Assembly: GCA_029207755.1 (NCBI GenBank)
Contig: JARCOQ010000007.1
Coordinates: forward strand, 41,187,656 to 41,251,655
Source of the DNA: Chamaea fasciata
Lineage: Eukaryota > Chordata > Aves > Passeriformes > Sylviidae
Direction: 5' to 3'
Length of the DNA: 64,000 bases
The notes under the pieces are model-generated. The model was not told where the DNA came from. It searched no databases and saw only the letters and a program-made list of their open reading frames with translations. The translations under genes were made by a program, and so were the position numbers. Below, in pieces: positions 22,301 to 32,363 of the stretch (positions are counted from its first letter, which is position 1; each line of letters opens with the position of its first letter).

Positions 22301-25300
22301 TACCCAAACATCTGCATTTAATGTGCATTTCTACCTGGACACACAGCTTGTTCCTGCCCTTCAACTATGCCATACTGATAGCTCCTAAGATAAACCAGGA
22401 ACAGGAATAAAAGGCCAGTTTCTATCCCTTAAGTAATTTTTCTTACCTCACTGATTACTGAAAATAGTCTTTCCAATTTCCATCTGTCATAGGGTAACAG
22501 CAACTGCAATTACCATAAACACCAACACAATAACTGTCAAATACATGCTGCTTGGAACAATTTGTGTAGCCCACAAGCTGGTAACACAGCATTTAGAAAA
22601 GGGAGAGCCCACAGTTTGTTCTTGTACATCTTTCAACTGACAAACAATGTTCATAATTAAACAATTTTAGCATGCACCTTTTGAAAGTGCCCTTCTTTTG
22701 CTACAGTGCTAGACAAGAGCAAGAACCCAAATGAGTGTGGGAAGTTCTTATTCCCCGAACTTGGTATTTGATTTCATATGTAATTGCTAAGAAGGGAAAA
22801 GTATGAGTGAGTGTTGTGTATCTGGAAACAATGAGGTCCCACAAGAAAGCACAGAAAAGGTTTGGTATAACTATGTTAGAAAAAGACTGAACAGCATGGG
22901 AGCTTTGGTCTGAAGATCCCTTTTATTTGCTGGTAATGACTGCATCTATAAAACCCCTCCAGCCTTTTCCTTATACACAAGGATGGACATTTCTATATAT
23001 CTGTATATCTATACCTCCCTTGTGGGAATGCTCTATTCCCTTTTATGCTTTTAACTGTCCCCAGCCCCAGAGAAAAGGCTACACTTTGTGAGGAAAGCAT
23101 AGCATATATGTCTAGGAACTGTTTAGATTCACCCTACCTTGTGACTCCTGCATCCTGAAAAGAGCAGATCAGCCAGGAGTCAAGCACATGCATGCATTAT
23201 CCTGATGGCTTTAAACAGCAATAACGTTGTGACCCATCTCGGAAGTAGACCTCATTTTAGTTACGCACTGTTTCTCACCTCCCTGAAAGACTCACTCCAG
23301 ATACTGGAGAGACTGGCTAGTTTCATCTGCTACTCCCAGGTGTAAGCACAAATACAGCAGTATTTGAAGACCCAAGTAAGTACTTCATAGAACTGCCAAG
23401 GTTGCTGCTAGCCATCACTCTTCCAAACAGTTTTCAACCAAACGGGATTCAGCTGCAAATTAACCTCTGTTCTGACCATTCTCTGCACGCAGGAGGTCCT
23501 GCTGAGACAGGCCTGTCAAACTGGAGCAGTACTCCACTTTTTTTTTTTCAGCCATTGGGCACAATGCACAATCCTTTCACAGAACAATTTTTCACTCTTG
23601 ATGGAACACAAAAATGGTGTCTACATTTCTGTAACTAATTCTGACTGAGCCTAGAAGACAAAAATGAGAGTATAACTTCTCTCCTAGGTGCAAACAGGTA
23701 GAAGTCCCAATCTTGCTTTTGCCATTCTATATTTTGTAGATGTCAAGAGTCTTTTTGAAGAAAAATCTCAGCATGTCAACCTCACTAAGAGACTGAGGTG
23801 GAAGGTTGTAGGGAACTATGGTTGCACCATCACACAAAACAGTCATTATGAAAAATGAGCAGTGAAATCAGTAAGGTAACGATAAATATCCTAATAGCTA
23901 AAAGATTATGGACTGTAAACACTCAGTCTTATATGTATTTTACAGGTGCCTTTATTAAAGTTCAAGGTTTAGAAGAATTTTCCTCTTTTTAAGATTTCTA
24001 CTTGACTTCAAAATGTGGACAAATTCTCCATGAAATTCCCAATCAGGTAGAGGAAAGGCCTCTACATCAGCCATAGAATTCTGAACCTGGAAGAATCTTT
24101 CAGATGAAACAGGATTGCCATTAACATGGTACATTTAATACATTTAATTCAGTGTCATGCTGAATTAAGAAGAACCACAAACAAAACCCAACCAAAAGAA
24201 ATACTTTACAAAATAAGAACACAGAAACTGGTAGATTTGAGAAGTTCAAGAAAGTACAGCTAACAGCATTTCAGTTACAGTGTACTGGGTATATGAGCTG
24301 ACTGGAAAGAAGCGCTACCATTACTGGGGAATTTGGGAAAGGATCCATTTTGCTTCAGGAAAACTGAGGCCTAGAGGGACTTTACGGTTCCACTCATAGC
24401 TGAGCTGAGCAAGCTCCAAGCACCACATCAGCCAGGGTCACTATTTAACATTTCACCTACGGCTTTAGAACAATATGCTACTAGAAAATCCCACTGAAAA
24501 TGAAAGCAGAGCATTAAAAAGGATGCACATGAAGCCATGAACTATCTATCTGTGACTTGGCATGTCTGACACCATCTGTATTCTGCCAGCACGTACACAT
24601 TCTTCAGCTTCCCTTCCCTGCTCAATTTTCTTAGACCTTCTCAAAGGTGAGATCTGGCTCCATTAGTTTTGACCACGAAAGGTGACAGTGCACTTACCTC
24701 AGCTGCTCCTTGCTCTGTCCCCACAGGTCAGTGGTCTTCTCAGGAGCCATGTGCAGGTCCAGGTTGCAGACATTGGGTTTCTCAGGGTATAGCTTGAGAC
24801 ACTGCTTCACCCAGTGACGCTGGCAGCCCGGGAGGAAAGGGTTTGGTATGAAAATAAACCCTGACCATAAAGGAAAAGGAGAGGATAGAGACAAAGTAGG
24901 ATTAGGCTTTTCCCTGGTTTTTTTTTTTTTTTTTTTTTTTTTTTTGTTTGTTTTTGTTTGTTTTTGTTTGTTTGTTTTTTTGTTTGTTTTTTTTGTTTGT
25001 TTTGTTTTGTTTTGGGTTTTTTTGGTTTTTTTTTTGGTTTTTTTTTTTGTTGTTGTTGTTTTTTTTTCCTGAATCTAAAGCAAAGGATAGGAGTCAGAGG
25101 TAATGAACCCATAGATATACAACCGTTGACTGTGCATATAAGCTGATGAAATCTACTATAGTTAAGTTAAAACTTAGTGTTTGTTTTTTTTTTTTTTCAG
25201 AAGAAACAAATGGTGGCACAAGGTTGAAGGCAGAGAGGGCAGCCAATACTGGTCCAAACAAAAATTACAATAAAGGACATATCTATATAAGGCATACTGA

Positions 25301-28300
25301 TTACAGGAGATAAAGGAGTAAGAACATGGAAATCCAATTGCTTTGGAGTACATTTTATTTTTTAAATTATTCAGCATGACTTTTCTCTTAAGCCCAGTAA
25401 AGTTAAAGTAATTCTGGCCTAGTTTTTCTGTGCTTCAAACTAACTTTATCCCTGTTTCTGAACTTATACTGTCTTCCTATTGCTACCTCAAAAAGAAGTC
25501 CCTGGGCTGAGCAAGTGTCTAGTAATATAAAGTGTCCTCCAGGCAAGTCTGGTTGTATCCATATTTGCCTTTTGATATGGTAGCACTCAGAAAGGGGCAT
25601 GAAAGTCAAATGATATCCCAAATCGCTTGTTGTTGACTGCGAATACTTTGCAGGCATTGGTAATTAACAAAACAAAATAAACATGCAGCTGTTCTGCACA
25701 TTCATTCAGCCAGGCATCTCAGGCAGAGTTGAAGCAGCAGTCCATATGAGAGATGCTATTAATCTGTACTGTACGTACTCTGAGAATCAAGGCACTCTTT
25801 CAAAGACTGTCAATTCAGTAACCAACACAAAATCCGCATGTAAAAAGAGATAAGGGTGTAAGAGGAACAAAGGAAACAGAGGTTTTAAGGTTTTGGCCTA
25901 CTGTGTCTTCTTGAACTTCTCAATCATATCAAGTTAACAGAGACAAAAATAGATGAAAAAAGAAGCAGCAAAGCTAGGAGTCTCAGTAGGATACAAACTT
26001 GCCTTGTGGCCTTATGAAAGTGGTAATAAAAACACAAAAAGAGGTACCTGCCAGCTACCTCACAGACTCAAGATTAAAGTAACTGGTTAGAAAAAAAGCC
26101 TTCAGTGTGTTAATAACATTTGGTCTTCACTCTGTTCCCTGCACTTTCAGACTATGGCAACCTTCTGATAGGTTTGGCTACAAGAAGTTTCTTTGCCAGA
26201 CCCATTACATTTACTTTCTGTTGGCATCTGCATAGAACAGAATAATAATACTGCCCTTCCTGTCTACAGCTTTTGATGTGGAATTCTTGAAGCACTTTAC
26301 TACATTCACGAAATTACACTTTATTATCTAGGTATTATCCCGAGGTATAAATGAAGGCATTGAAGCCTGGAGAGTTAGTTACAAGCAGAGACAAGAACAA
26401 GAATCCAGATTTTATGGCTTTTATATCACAAACTTAGAACATGCTCATGTCTCTCCAAACCTTGACCTAGGTTTCTCTTAAGGAACTAGATTGGTCTAGA
26501 TTTACAAAAGCAGTAACAACTAAAAAGTGGGTTACTGCTATGCTTATTGTGTCAAGAAAGGCAGAAACTGAATTTCTAACAGTTGCAGAGTTTTACTATA
26601 AAATCCTATGCAAACATAGAACAAAGACTAATAGTGTTAGAAATCAGTGACTTGCACACATAGGAGGGAGAAGAGTAAAAAATAAGAACTATAGTTCTGT
26701 AGCAATCTTTCTGAACTGACTGAAGAACACAGACAAACTTTGAAGACAACATAATTGAACCTCATGGCCTTGAAAGACGTGAGGGGTAAGAATTATTCTT
26801 TATGAATCTGTATACTAAAGGAAACTGCCCTGAGGAAGCAGATGCAAATCTCTTACTGTAGCACTATATTGCTATGTACTACAAATAATGTGCACCTAAC
26901 GAAAGGGGTCTCCAACCTCAGTCAAAGGAAGGATAAGACATGCAGATACATACAAGAAAAATCTCTCATTAAAAAAAAAGTGTCAATTAGAAAGACACAA
27001 AGACAGCATCACATGCTTCTCAGAGAACTCAGACCACAACAGAAATTCACCCAGACTCCTTAGTCTTCTATTTTGCTGCTTACTGTGGGGACAAAACCAA
27101 ATTACTTCCTTTCCATTTGCTCAAAGAAAAACTAAAGAAATTTTTACTTCACTTAGAAGGCTATTGGGTCAGTTGGTTACACATCTCCTACTGTTTCAGG
27201 ATGTCCAGACAGAGGTAGTTGAAAAAATGATAAATTATTATTCTCTTCAAGTCCATACATGACTTGATTCTAAACAGGACAGACAATTTGTCAATGTATT
27301 TGCATTTCATTTTAGTGAAAGGTTTCCTTTGCCAAAGCAGAAGAGAAATGCATTCAAGTGGAACACCTGTGATTCCCCACCCCCCCCCATGCAGTTACTA
27401 GGAAAGATGTTTAGACAGACAGTAAATGACATGCAGACCAAGCAAGGGCAGCTATAATATGACAGGTAAGTGGAACAAAACATTTTTAGAGGCAAGAAGA
27501 GGCAGAAGCTTTTCTCCTGAAGTTATTCAATTCCCTGTGTATTAAACATTCCAGATGGGTAGTATGGCTGCCTCAGTTTCAGAAACACTAGGCTGGCTTC
27601 AAAGCGACCAAAACTCAGCCTCAGAAACTGACTGAGGTCCCAATGAACCAAAAGAAACATGAGAAAAAACATAATTAATCAAACTAAAAATCCTGAAATA
27701 AGGAGGATCTGGGGAACTATAAACTCACTAGCCTTACCAAAACCCCTGATAAAATTATGAAGCAAATTTTCATGACAGCCACTTCCAGACACATGGTGGT
27801 TGGGAACAGACAGCATGGAAGGCAAATTTTGTCTAACCAGCCTTGCTGCCTGCTACAGTGAGACATCCAGACAAGGGGAAAACAGGATGATGTTTATCTT
27901 GGCTTAAGAAAAGTTTTCCACTTGGTCTTCCACAGCACCATTGGAGCCAAACTGGGAGCCATAAATTTTTTTGGCAAATTGGAAGGGTAAGCAAAAGGTG
28001 GCTGGGTCACCCGGCTTAAAGAATCATGATTTGATGACTCAAAGTCTAACCAGCAGCTGTTACGAGTGCATTCTTTGATCCTGGGCAAATATTGATAACT
28101 ACATCTACATCAACGACATGGATGATGGGATGTTCATCCTCATTTCACTTACAGATTACACTAAACTGGGGCAGCAGTGAATATGCTGGCGGCTACTGCT
28201 GCCCCTGAAAAGGACTTTGACAAATGAAGAATAGGCTAAAGAGAATCTCAGAAGTCCAACAGTGGTAATTCTGCATCTGGAGCAAAATAACCCCATGCAA

Positions 28301-31300
28301 CAGTATGGCCCAAGTGTCAAGCGCAGCTCCGCACCAAGGCCAGGCTGCCTTGAAGACAAACTGTGAGCAGCAGCGAGGGCCAGTGACACATCCTGGTGAG
28401 CACCACCTACAGGCATGAGAGAGGAGGGGAGCCAGATTCTTCTCAGATGTGCACAGCAAGATTATGAGAGACAACAGTCGCAAATAAAAGCAAGAAAAAT
28501 TTTTATTAGATACAAGGTTTAGGAAAAAAACATGGCCAAACATTGGTACAGGTGTCCAGAGAAGGTGTGTAATCCCTATCCTTGGAGATTTCCAGAATTT
28601 ACCCATACAAAGCTCTCAGCATCCTGATCTAACCTGCAACTTCATCCTGCTTTAATCAGGGTGTTGGCCTAGACCACTGGAGGTGCCCTCCAAGCCAATG
28701 TGACTATACTAGGTAAACTGCAAACGTAAACCATGTTTCCATTTCTGAAATAACCTGCCTAATGAAATTACTCTGCATATTGAATAGGCCAAAAGGTTCT
28801 CATTCACTTACTGTATGTACTCTGTGTCCTACACTGACAAGTAGATGCCACACTTCAACTGTGAAACTACTGTATTTCAGCCATGTACCCAATGTGCATG
28901 ATACATACTGAGGAAAAACAGATTCTACAGAAATGAAGTCTCTGCCAAAGGCAACAGGAATGCATTCTCATGAGCTATGGTCTGGTTGATCTCACTGTGA
29001 AACAACTGGCTCTTTTAACCTTCATAAAGATTGCTGTATCCCACCCTTTAGCTGATTTGTTCGTCCTCCTGCACTTATGACAACATTAAATTACACTTAA
29101 GCAAACCAAAATAACTTTTTCAGGCAGGACAAGAAAGATAATATTGAAACTTCATGAATTCCAAGCAACAAGGTTGTGTTTAATTTTTCTTGAATTCAAA
29201 GATACCTACCTGGATAGCCACTGAGGCCATAGGCTTTCCACTGGCTGACTGGCTGTAATCCTGCTCTGTAGGCATCTTGATCACTGACTGAAGAAATACT
29301 GAGCTGTGATTTGAACACCTGGCAAAAGAAAACAGATCTGGTTTTAAAAAGAGTGAGATACACAAAACTCATCCAAAAATGGCATCTAAAACGAAGAGTG
29401 CTACCACGCTTGAAGGTAACTCTCGTGGAAATGCCAAATGTACCACAGAACTACTGTTCAAATAGCTGTGACCAGGACAGGGAGAACAGAGCCAGTACAC
29501 ATTCAACATAGGAATCAAAAGGTACTTACAGGTTTTACCTAGGGACGAGATGTCCCCCACTCATAAAAAAACCCCAAACAATATATGCCAATGAGAAAAA
29601 ATTCATCATAATTTGTCCATTTCCACAGCCTCCACGGTACAGCCGCATCACTATAAAAACATTCTGGTCATTATCAACTTCCATTACAGAGTAATATACT
29701 CATAACACGTTAAACTTTCCAAGAACATTCCAAATACAAGTCACTCATGATCCTATAGGGTAAATGACAATTCTCATCTCTAATTTACAGAAGGATCAGC
29801 AGTGCAGCAACAAAGTAGCCAAAGTTGTTAGACACGAAGGACTAAGAAACTCTGTCAATTCTGAATGCCACCCTACCAATTCTGTGCCCAAGAGCAGGAT
29901 CAACAGCCCAAGGCTTGGCAAGATGTATTTACTTGACATATTCTCTTAAGTTGCAATAACACCTGTATTTAAGCTAATATTTGCTGAAAAAATCCCCACC
30001 AAACTCATTCTACTGTGTTCCCACTCCCTTCTTCCCTAAGGACAGGGAACGGTCTTCAGGAGGGCAAGGTAGAGGCAGGTTGGTTTTGATCTGGCCTAGC
30101 TCCCCAGTCCAGCTCTCCACGCAGCAGCAGCAAAGTACAGGCTCACATAAGAAAAGAGATAGTCAGGCACAGCAGGAATAAACAGGCAAGAATAAAACTG
30201 CAGGCAAGAATAAAACTGCAGTAGGAATAAAACTGCAAGACTTTGTCTATGACAACTTAAAACGTATATCAAATTAAGGCCTTTGCACACAGCCTCTGTA
30301 GTGGTGCATGAGCCAATCAGTCTCTTTGAAGCTGACAGCTCTGGTTAACATTTTCTGAGCAACAGGACTACATTACATACATAGAATTTCTAAGAAATTC
30401 TGAACTACTGCTGGACAGCACCTTCTGGCAATATAGTCAGTTTTACCCATTTTTCAGCTCTTTGTCAAAAGCAGCTTGGTGAGTGCCAGCCTTGAGTTTA
30501 CTTTACAGTCCTGTCCTCAGAGTGTCCCCTGGAAAGCTCATCCTGTGACCAAAACTCTGCCACCTCACTGCCTGCTCAAAGTGCTTCCACACCAGCTATT
30601 GCCTGGGCTTCTGGAGAACAGAAGTTGTTTCTGTGCTGAAGAATTACATGTGCTGAATCAGTTAAATAAGCCTGGTAACAGGGCAGATGGGGTATGTCAC
30701 ACTTCACTGAAGAGCTCAAATGCTTGAAGCAGTTTCCTGAGAAAAAAAGAAGCAATATTATCTGGGCCAATCTGCCTGGCCTGTAGCTCTTAAAGAGAAA
30801 AGCCAGATGTTTTACCCTGGGGGAAAGAGGAATAAAAGATGTTTTCACTAGTAAGCTGTCACCTGTTCTTAGAAGGTAACAGACACAAAAAGAACCATAT
30901 TGAGAGAAGACAGATCCTTGTGATGTTTCCAAATACTCTGAATTTCCCAGAAGAGCCATAATGCTGTAATCCTTTACCAAATACAGGATTCCTGCAAGCT
31001 CAAGAAAGGCTGAAATGTTAACAACTTCCTTGATTAATTCTAATGCCTGTAACAATTTCATATGAGTCAGGTTTTGTGTTCCATTAGCAACAACAAAATT
31101 ATAGTCCGAAAAGATAGAAAAATAAATTGCTTAATAGGACACCAAAAAAAAAAAAAATCAACTAAGCATTGAAACTATGAAAACTTCGGCAAAGTTGCAT
31201 TTTAATTATATTCCTAACTCCTTTTTTTGACATTAGCTCACAAGTAGAAAATCCCTGTTTAACACTTTAGCAGATACATGTCATCCTTTTGTGAGGTGAC

Positions 31301-32204
31301 AAAACAGAAGACAAGTTTTAAGGATCACTGAAGATGAAGATGATCACGACACTGATCTTCATCACTGAAGACACGGTAAACTACTATGATGGCTACCACT
31401 TTCAGCTGTGCTGATGAGTGGTCCTGCTGACTAAGCCAAGCATTTATTATACATGAGAGAGAAAGGAGAAGAAACTTTGCTGGGGGGAGGCAGCACAGCA
31501 AAGGGAAGCTGATTTCAGCTCACCCAGGTATTTCAGGGCTATGACAAGGGCCAGCAGGCCCAGGAAACAGTGTCAGTTCCGAGAGTGAAACTTGGGGTTG
31601 TATGTCCATACATTCCGCTGCTTAAATATCACGTGGTTCTATTAAAGGCTTTGAAGATCCCCTATTGCAGTGTAGGGAGCTAGTTAAACATTATGAAAAC
31701 AAATATAAGCAGAAGTAGTAAATCTGTGTCTAGGCACCCCGTGCCCCGGGGCAGCCCCACTGCTCAGGGGATGCGGGACTGCTCCTGCGAGCCCGGCCTC
31801 GGGCCCCGGCCCCTCCCAGCAGCCCCTCTCCTCGGGTCACGCCCTCACTTTTAAACCACCACAGGGACCCCTAAGAGGCTCAGCGCTCGAGTGCAGCGTC
31901 CTCTAGCCAGAAACGGGGCGGCAGTCGGGATTCGGCGTCGGGCACGAAAGGAAACAGCAGGTGGAGAGCACGGGCTGTAGCGACATCGCCAGAGCCCCGC
32001 GCTGAGGCACCGCGCAGAGGGCGGGACGCGCTCCGAGCCGCTCGCCGCGGGGCACGGGCAGACGCACCCCAGCATTACCTGGCCCCCCGGCGCGGAGAAG
32101 TCCACCACGCCCCGCAGGTCGGACGCGTCGCGCTGTCGATAGAAGCGAAAGAGCCGGCGGAAGGCATCCTCCCCACCCTCACGGGTCAAGGCCCCCGCCG
32201 CCAT
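18914..32204 (-). CDS. ALKBH1: ALKBH1, 2-oxoglutarate/Fe(II) dioxygenase (six coding exons)
   Basis: Join of 32079-32204, 29210-29318, 24698-24860, 21147-21237, 19857-20050 and 18914-19334 on the minus strand gives 367 codons plus stop, against 389 in human; the difference is mostly at the N terminus. ALKBH1 is an AlkB-family oxygenase that demethylates tRNA (m1A58), helps make 5-formylcytosine in mitochondrial tRNA-Met, and has been reported to act on DNA N6-methyladenine and histone H2A. It is found in mitochondria and nucleus. The iron-binding triad is intact: H212 and D214 in GIHVD, and H268 in LLYHAVPR. The 2-oxoglutarate-binding arginines are R319 and R325 in RINMTIRQ. All junctions are GT-AG and keep frame. 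The start chosen is the ATG that aligns with GEDAFRxLFRFYRQ of the family. It shares a CpG promoter with SLIRP, head to head. Confidence 0.97.
19857..20050 (-). CDS. ALKBH1: ALKBH1 coding exon 5
   Basis: Encodes residues 164-227 ([25 protein letters not shown], then the HVD iron ligands at 212-214). The acceptor is preceded on the sense strand by an extreme pyrimidine tract: 17 T, then CTTC, then 7 C (plus-strand 20067-20093). Donor CAG|GTAAGT. Intron 4 (20051-21146) contains no recognised element apart from that tract. Confidence 0.97.
21147..21237 (-). CDS. ALKBH1: ALKBH1 coding exon 4
   Basis: Encodes residues 133-163, including [19 protein letters not shown], which is nearly invariant in the family. 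Acceptor TAG at 21238-21240; donor AAG|GTACTG, a weaker match to consensus than the other ALKBH1 donors. Intron 3 (21238-24697) holds no recognised element. Confidence 0.97.
24698..24860 (-). CDS. ALKBH1: ALKBH1 coding exon 3
   Basis: Encodes residues 79-132, matching the family signature [12 protein letters not shown] and [10 protein letters not shown], then KPNVCNLD. Acceptor GGTCAG, donor GAG|GTAAGT. Only 56 bases of intron separate it from the poly-T/TTTG tract at 24916-25067. Confidence 0.97.
24916..25067. repeat. Poly-T / (T3-7 G)n low-complexity tract
   Basis: Starts with GG and 28 T (24918-24945), then irregular TTTG, TTTTTG and TTG units for a further 120 bp. It lies in ALKBH1 intron 2, so the pre-mRNA carries an A-rich, CAAA-like tract ending about 56 nt upstream of the exon 3 acceptor. 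The open frames through it encode only F/V/L or K/Q runs and are artefacts. Confidence 0.9.
27690..28716 (+). mobile_element. CR1 LINE fragment in ALKBH1 intron 2 (antisense)
   Basis: In order on the plus strand: a [12 protein letters not shown] segment (about 27747-27772), GATGATGTTTATCTTGGCTT (the CR1 DFSKAFD region), YINDMDDGM (about 28107-28133), TTACACTAAACTGGGGCAG (DDTKLG), and a 3' end resembling GTTGGCCTAGACCACTGGAG with CCCTCCAA. These are the CR1 reverse-transcriptase blocks in the right order, broken by stops and deletions. It is an old copy, antisense to ALKBH1, within intron 2 (24861-29209). Confidence 0.8.
29210..29318 (-). CDS. ALKBH1: ALKBH1 coding exon 2
   Basis: Encodes residues 43-78, matching human in KSQLxx[14 protein letters not shown] and AYGLxGYPG. 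Acceptor TTGCCAG; donor CCAG|GTAGGT. It joins exon 1 in phase 0 and leaves phase 1. Confidence 0.96.
29319..32078 (-). other. ALKBH1: ALKBH1 intron 1
   Basis: About 2.8 kb. It contains a small tandem repeat at 30173-30239 (three and a half units of about 18 bp built on AAGAATAAAACTGCAGG) and an imperfect hairpin near 31334-31365. The 161-codon sense-strand frame at 30576-31061 has no recognisable domain and is treated as chance. The first 250 bases on the exon 1 side are still CpG island. Confidence 0.7.
32079..32204 (-). CDS. ALKBH1: ALKBH1 coding exon 1
   Basis: Encodes residues 1-42, starting [15 protein letters not shown] and continuing RRLFRFYRQ as in other ALKBH1 proteins. The ATG lies in CCGAAATGGCGGCGG (minus strand of 32195-32209). 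Donor CCAG|GTAATG. An in-frame ATG further upstream (32387) would run antisense through SLIRP exon 1 and has no family support. Confidence 0.95.
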
Positions 32205-32209
32205 TTCGG
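32195..32209 (-). promoter_or_regulatory. YY1/TISU-type element over the ALKBH1 start codon
   Basis: Minus strand reads CCGAAATGGCGGCGG. It contains ATGGCGGC and fits the TISU consensus SAASATGGCGGC at 10 of 12 positions. TISU elements serve both as YY1 sites in transcription and as start sites for translation from very short 5' UTRs. Confidence 0.6.
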
Positions 32210-32264
32210 GCCGGCCGGGGCGGGGCCGCCCCTCCCGCTCTCCGCTCCTCCCTCTCACCGAGTC

Positions 32265-32279
32265 CCGACATGGCGGCGG
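32265..32279 (+). promoter_or_regulatory. YY1/TISU-type element over the SLIRP start codon
   Basis: Plus strand reads CCGACATGGCGGCGG, identical at 14 of 15 positions to the mirrored element over the ALKBH1 start. It fits SAASATGGCGGC at 11 of 12 positions. Confidence 0.65.
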
Positions 32280-32363
32280 CCAGTGCGGTGCGGGAGGCCG
32301 GGCGCCGCTCCCGGCGGCTCTTCGACATCTTCGTGGCTGAGATTCCCTGGACGGTGTCGAGCA
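32270..32363 (+). CDS. SLIRP: SLIRP coding exon 1
   Basis: Residues 1-31: basic leader and the first RRM strand (DIFVAEIPW). Donor GCA|GTGAGT. Intron 1 (32364-32523) is short and GC-rich. Confidence 0.94.

Noticed and set aside
24807..25146. Open frames encoding long F/V/L or K/Q runs
   Set aside because: Translation of the poly-T/TTTG tract.
30576..31061. 161-codon frame in ALKBH1 intron 1 on the sense strand
   Set aside because: No family resemblance, and it includes no part needed to join the ALKBH1 exons.
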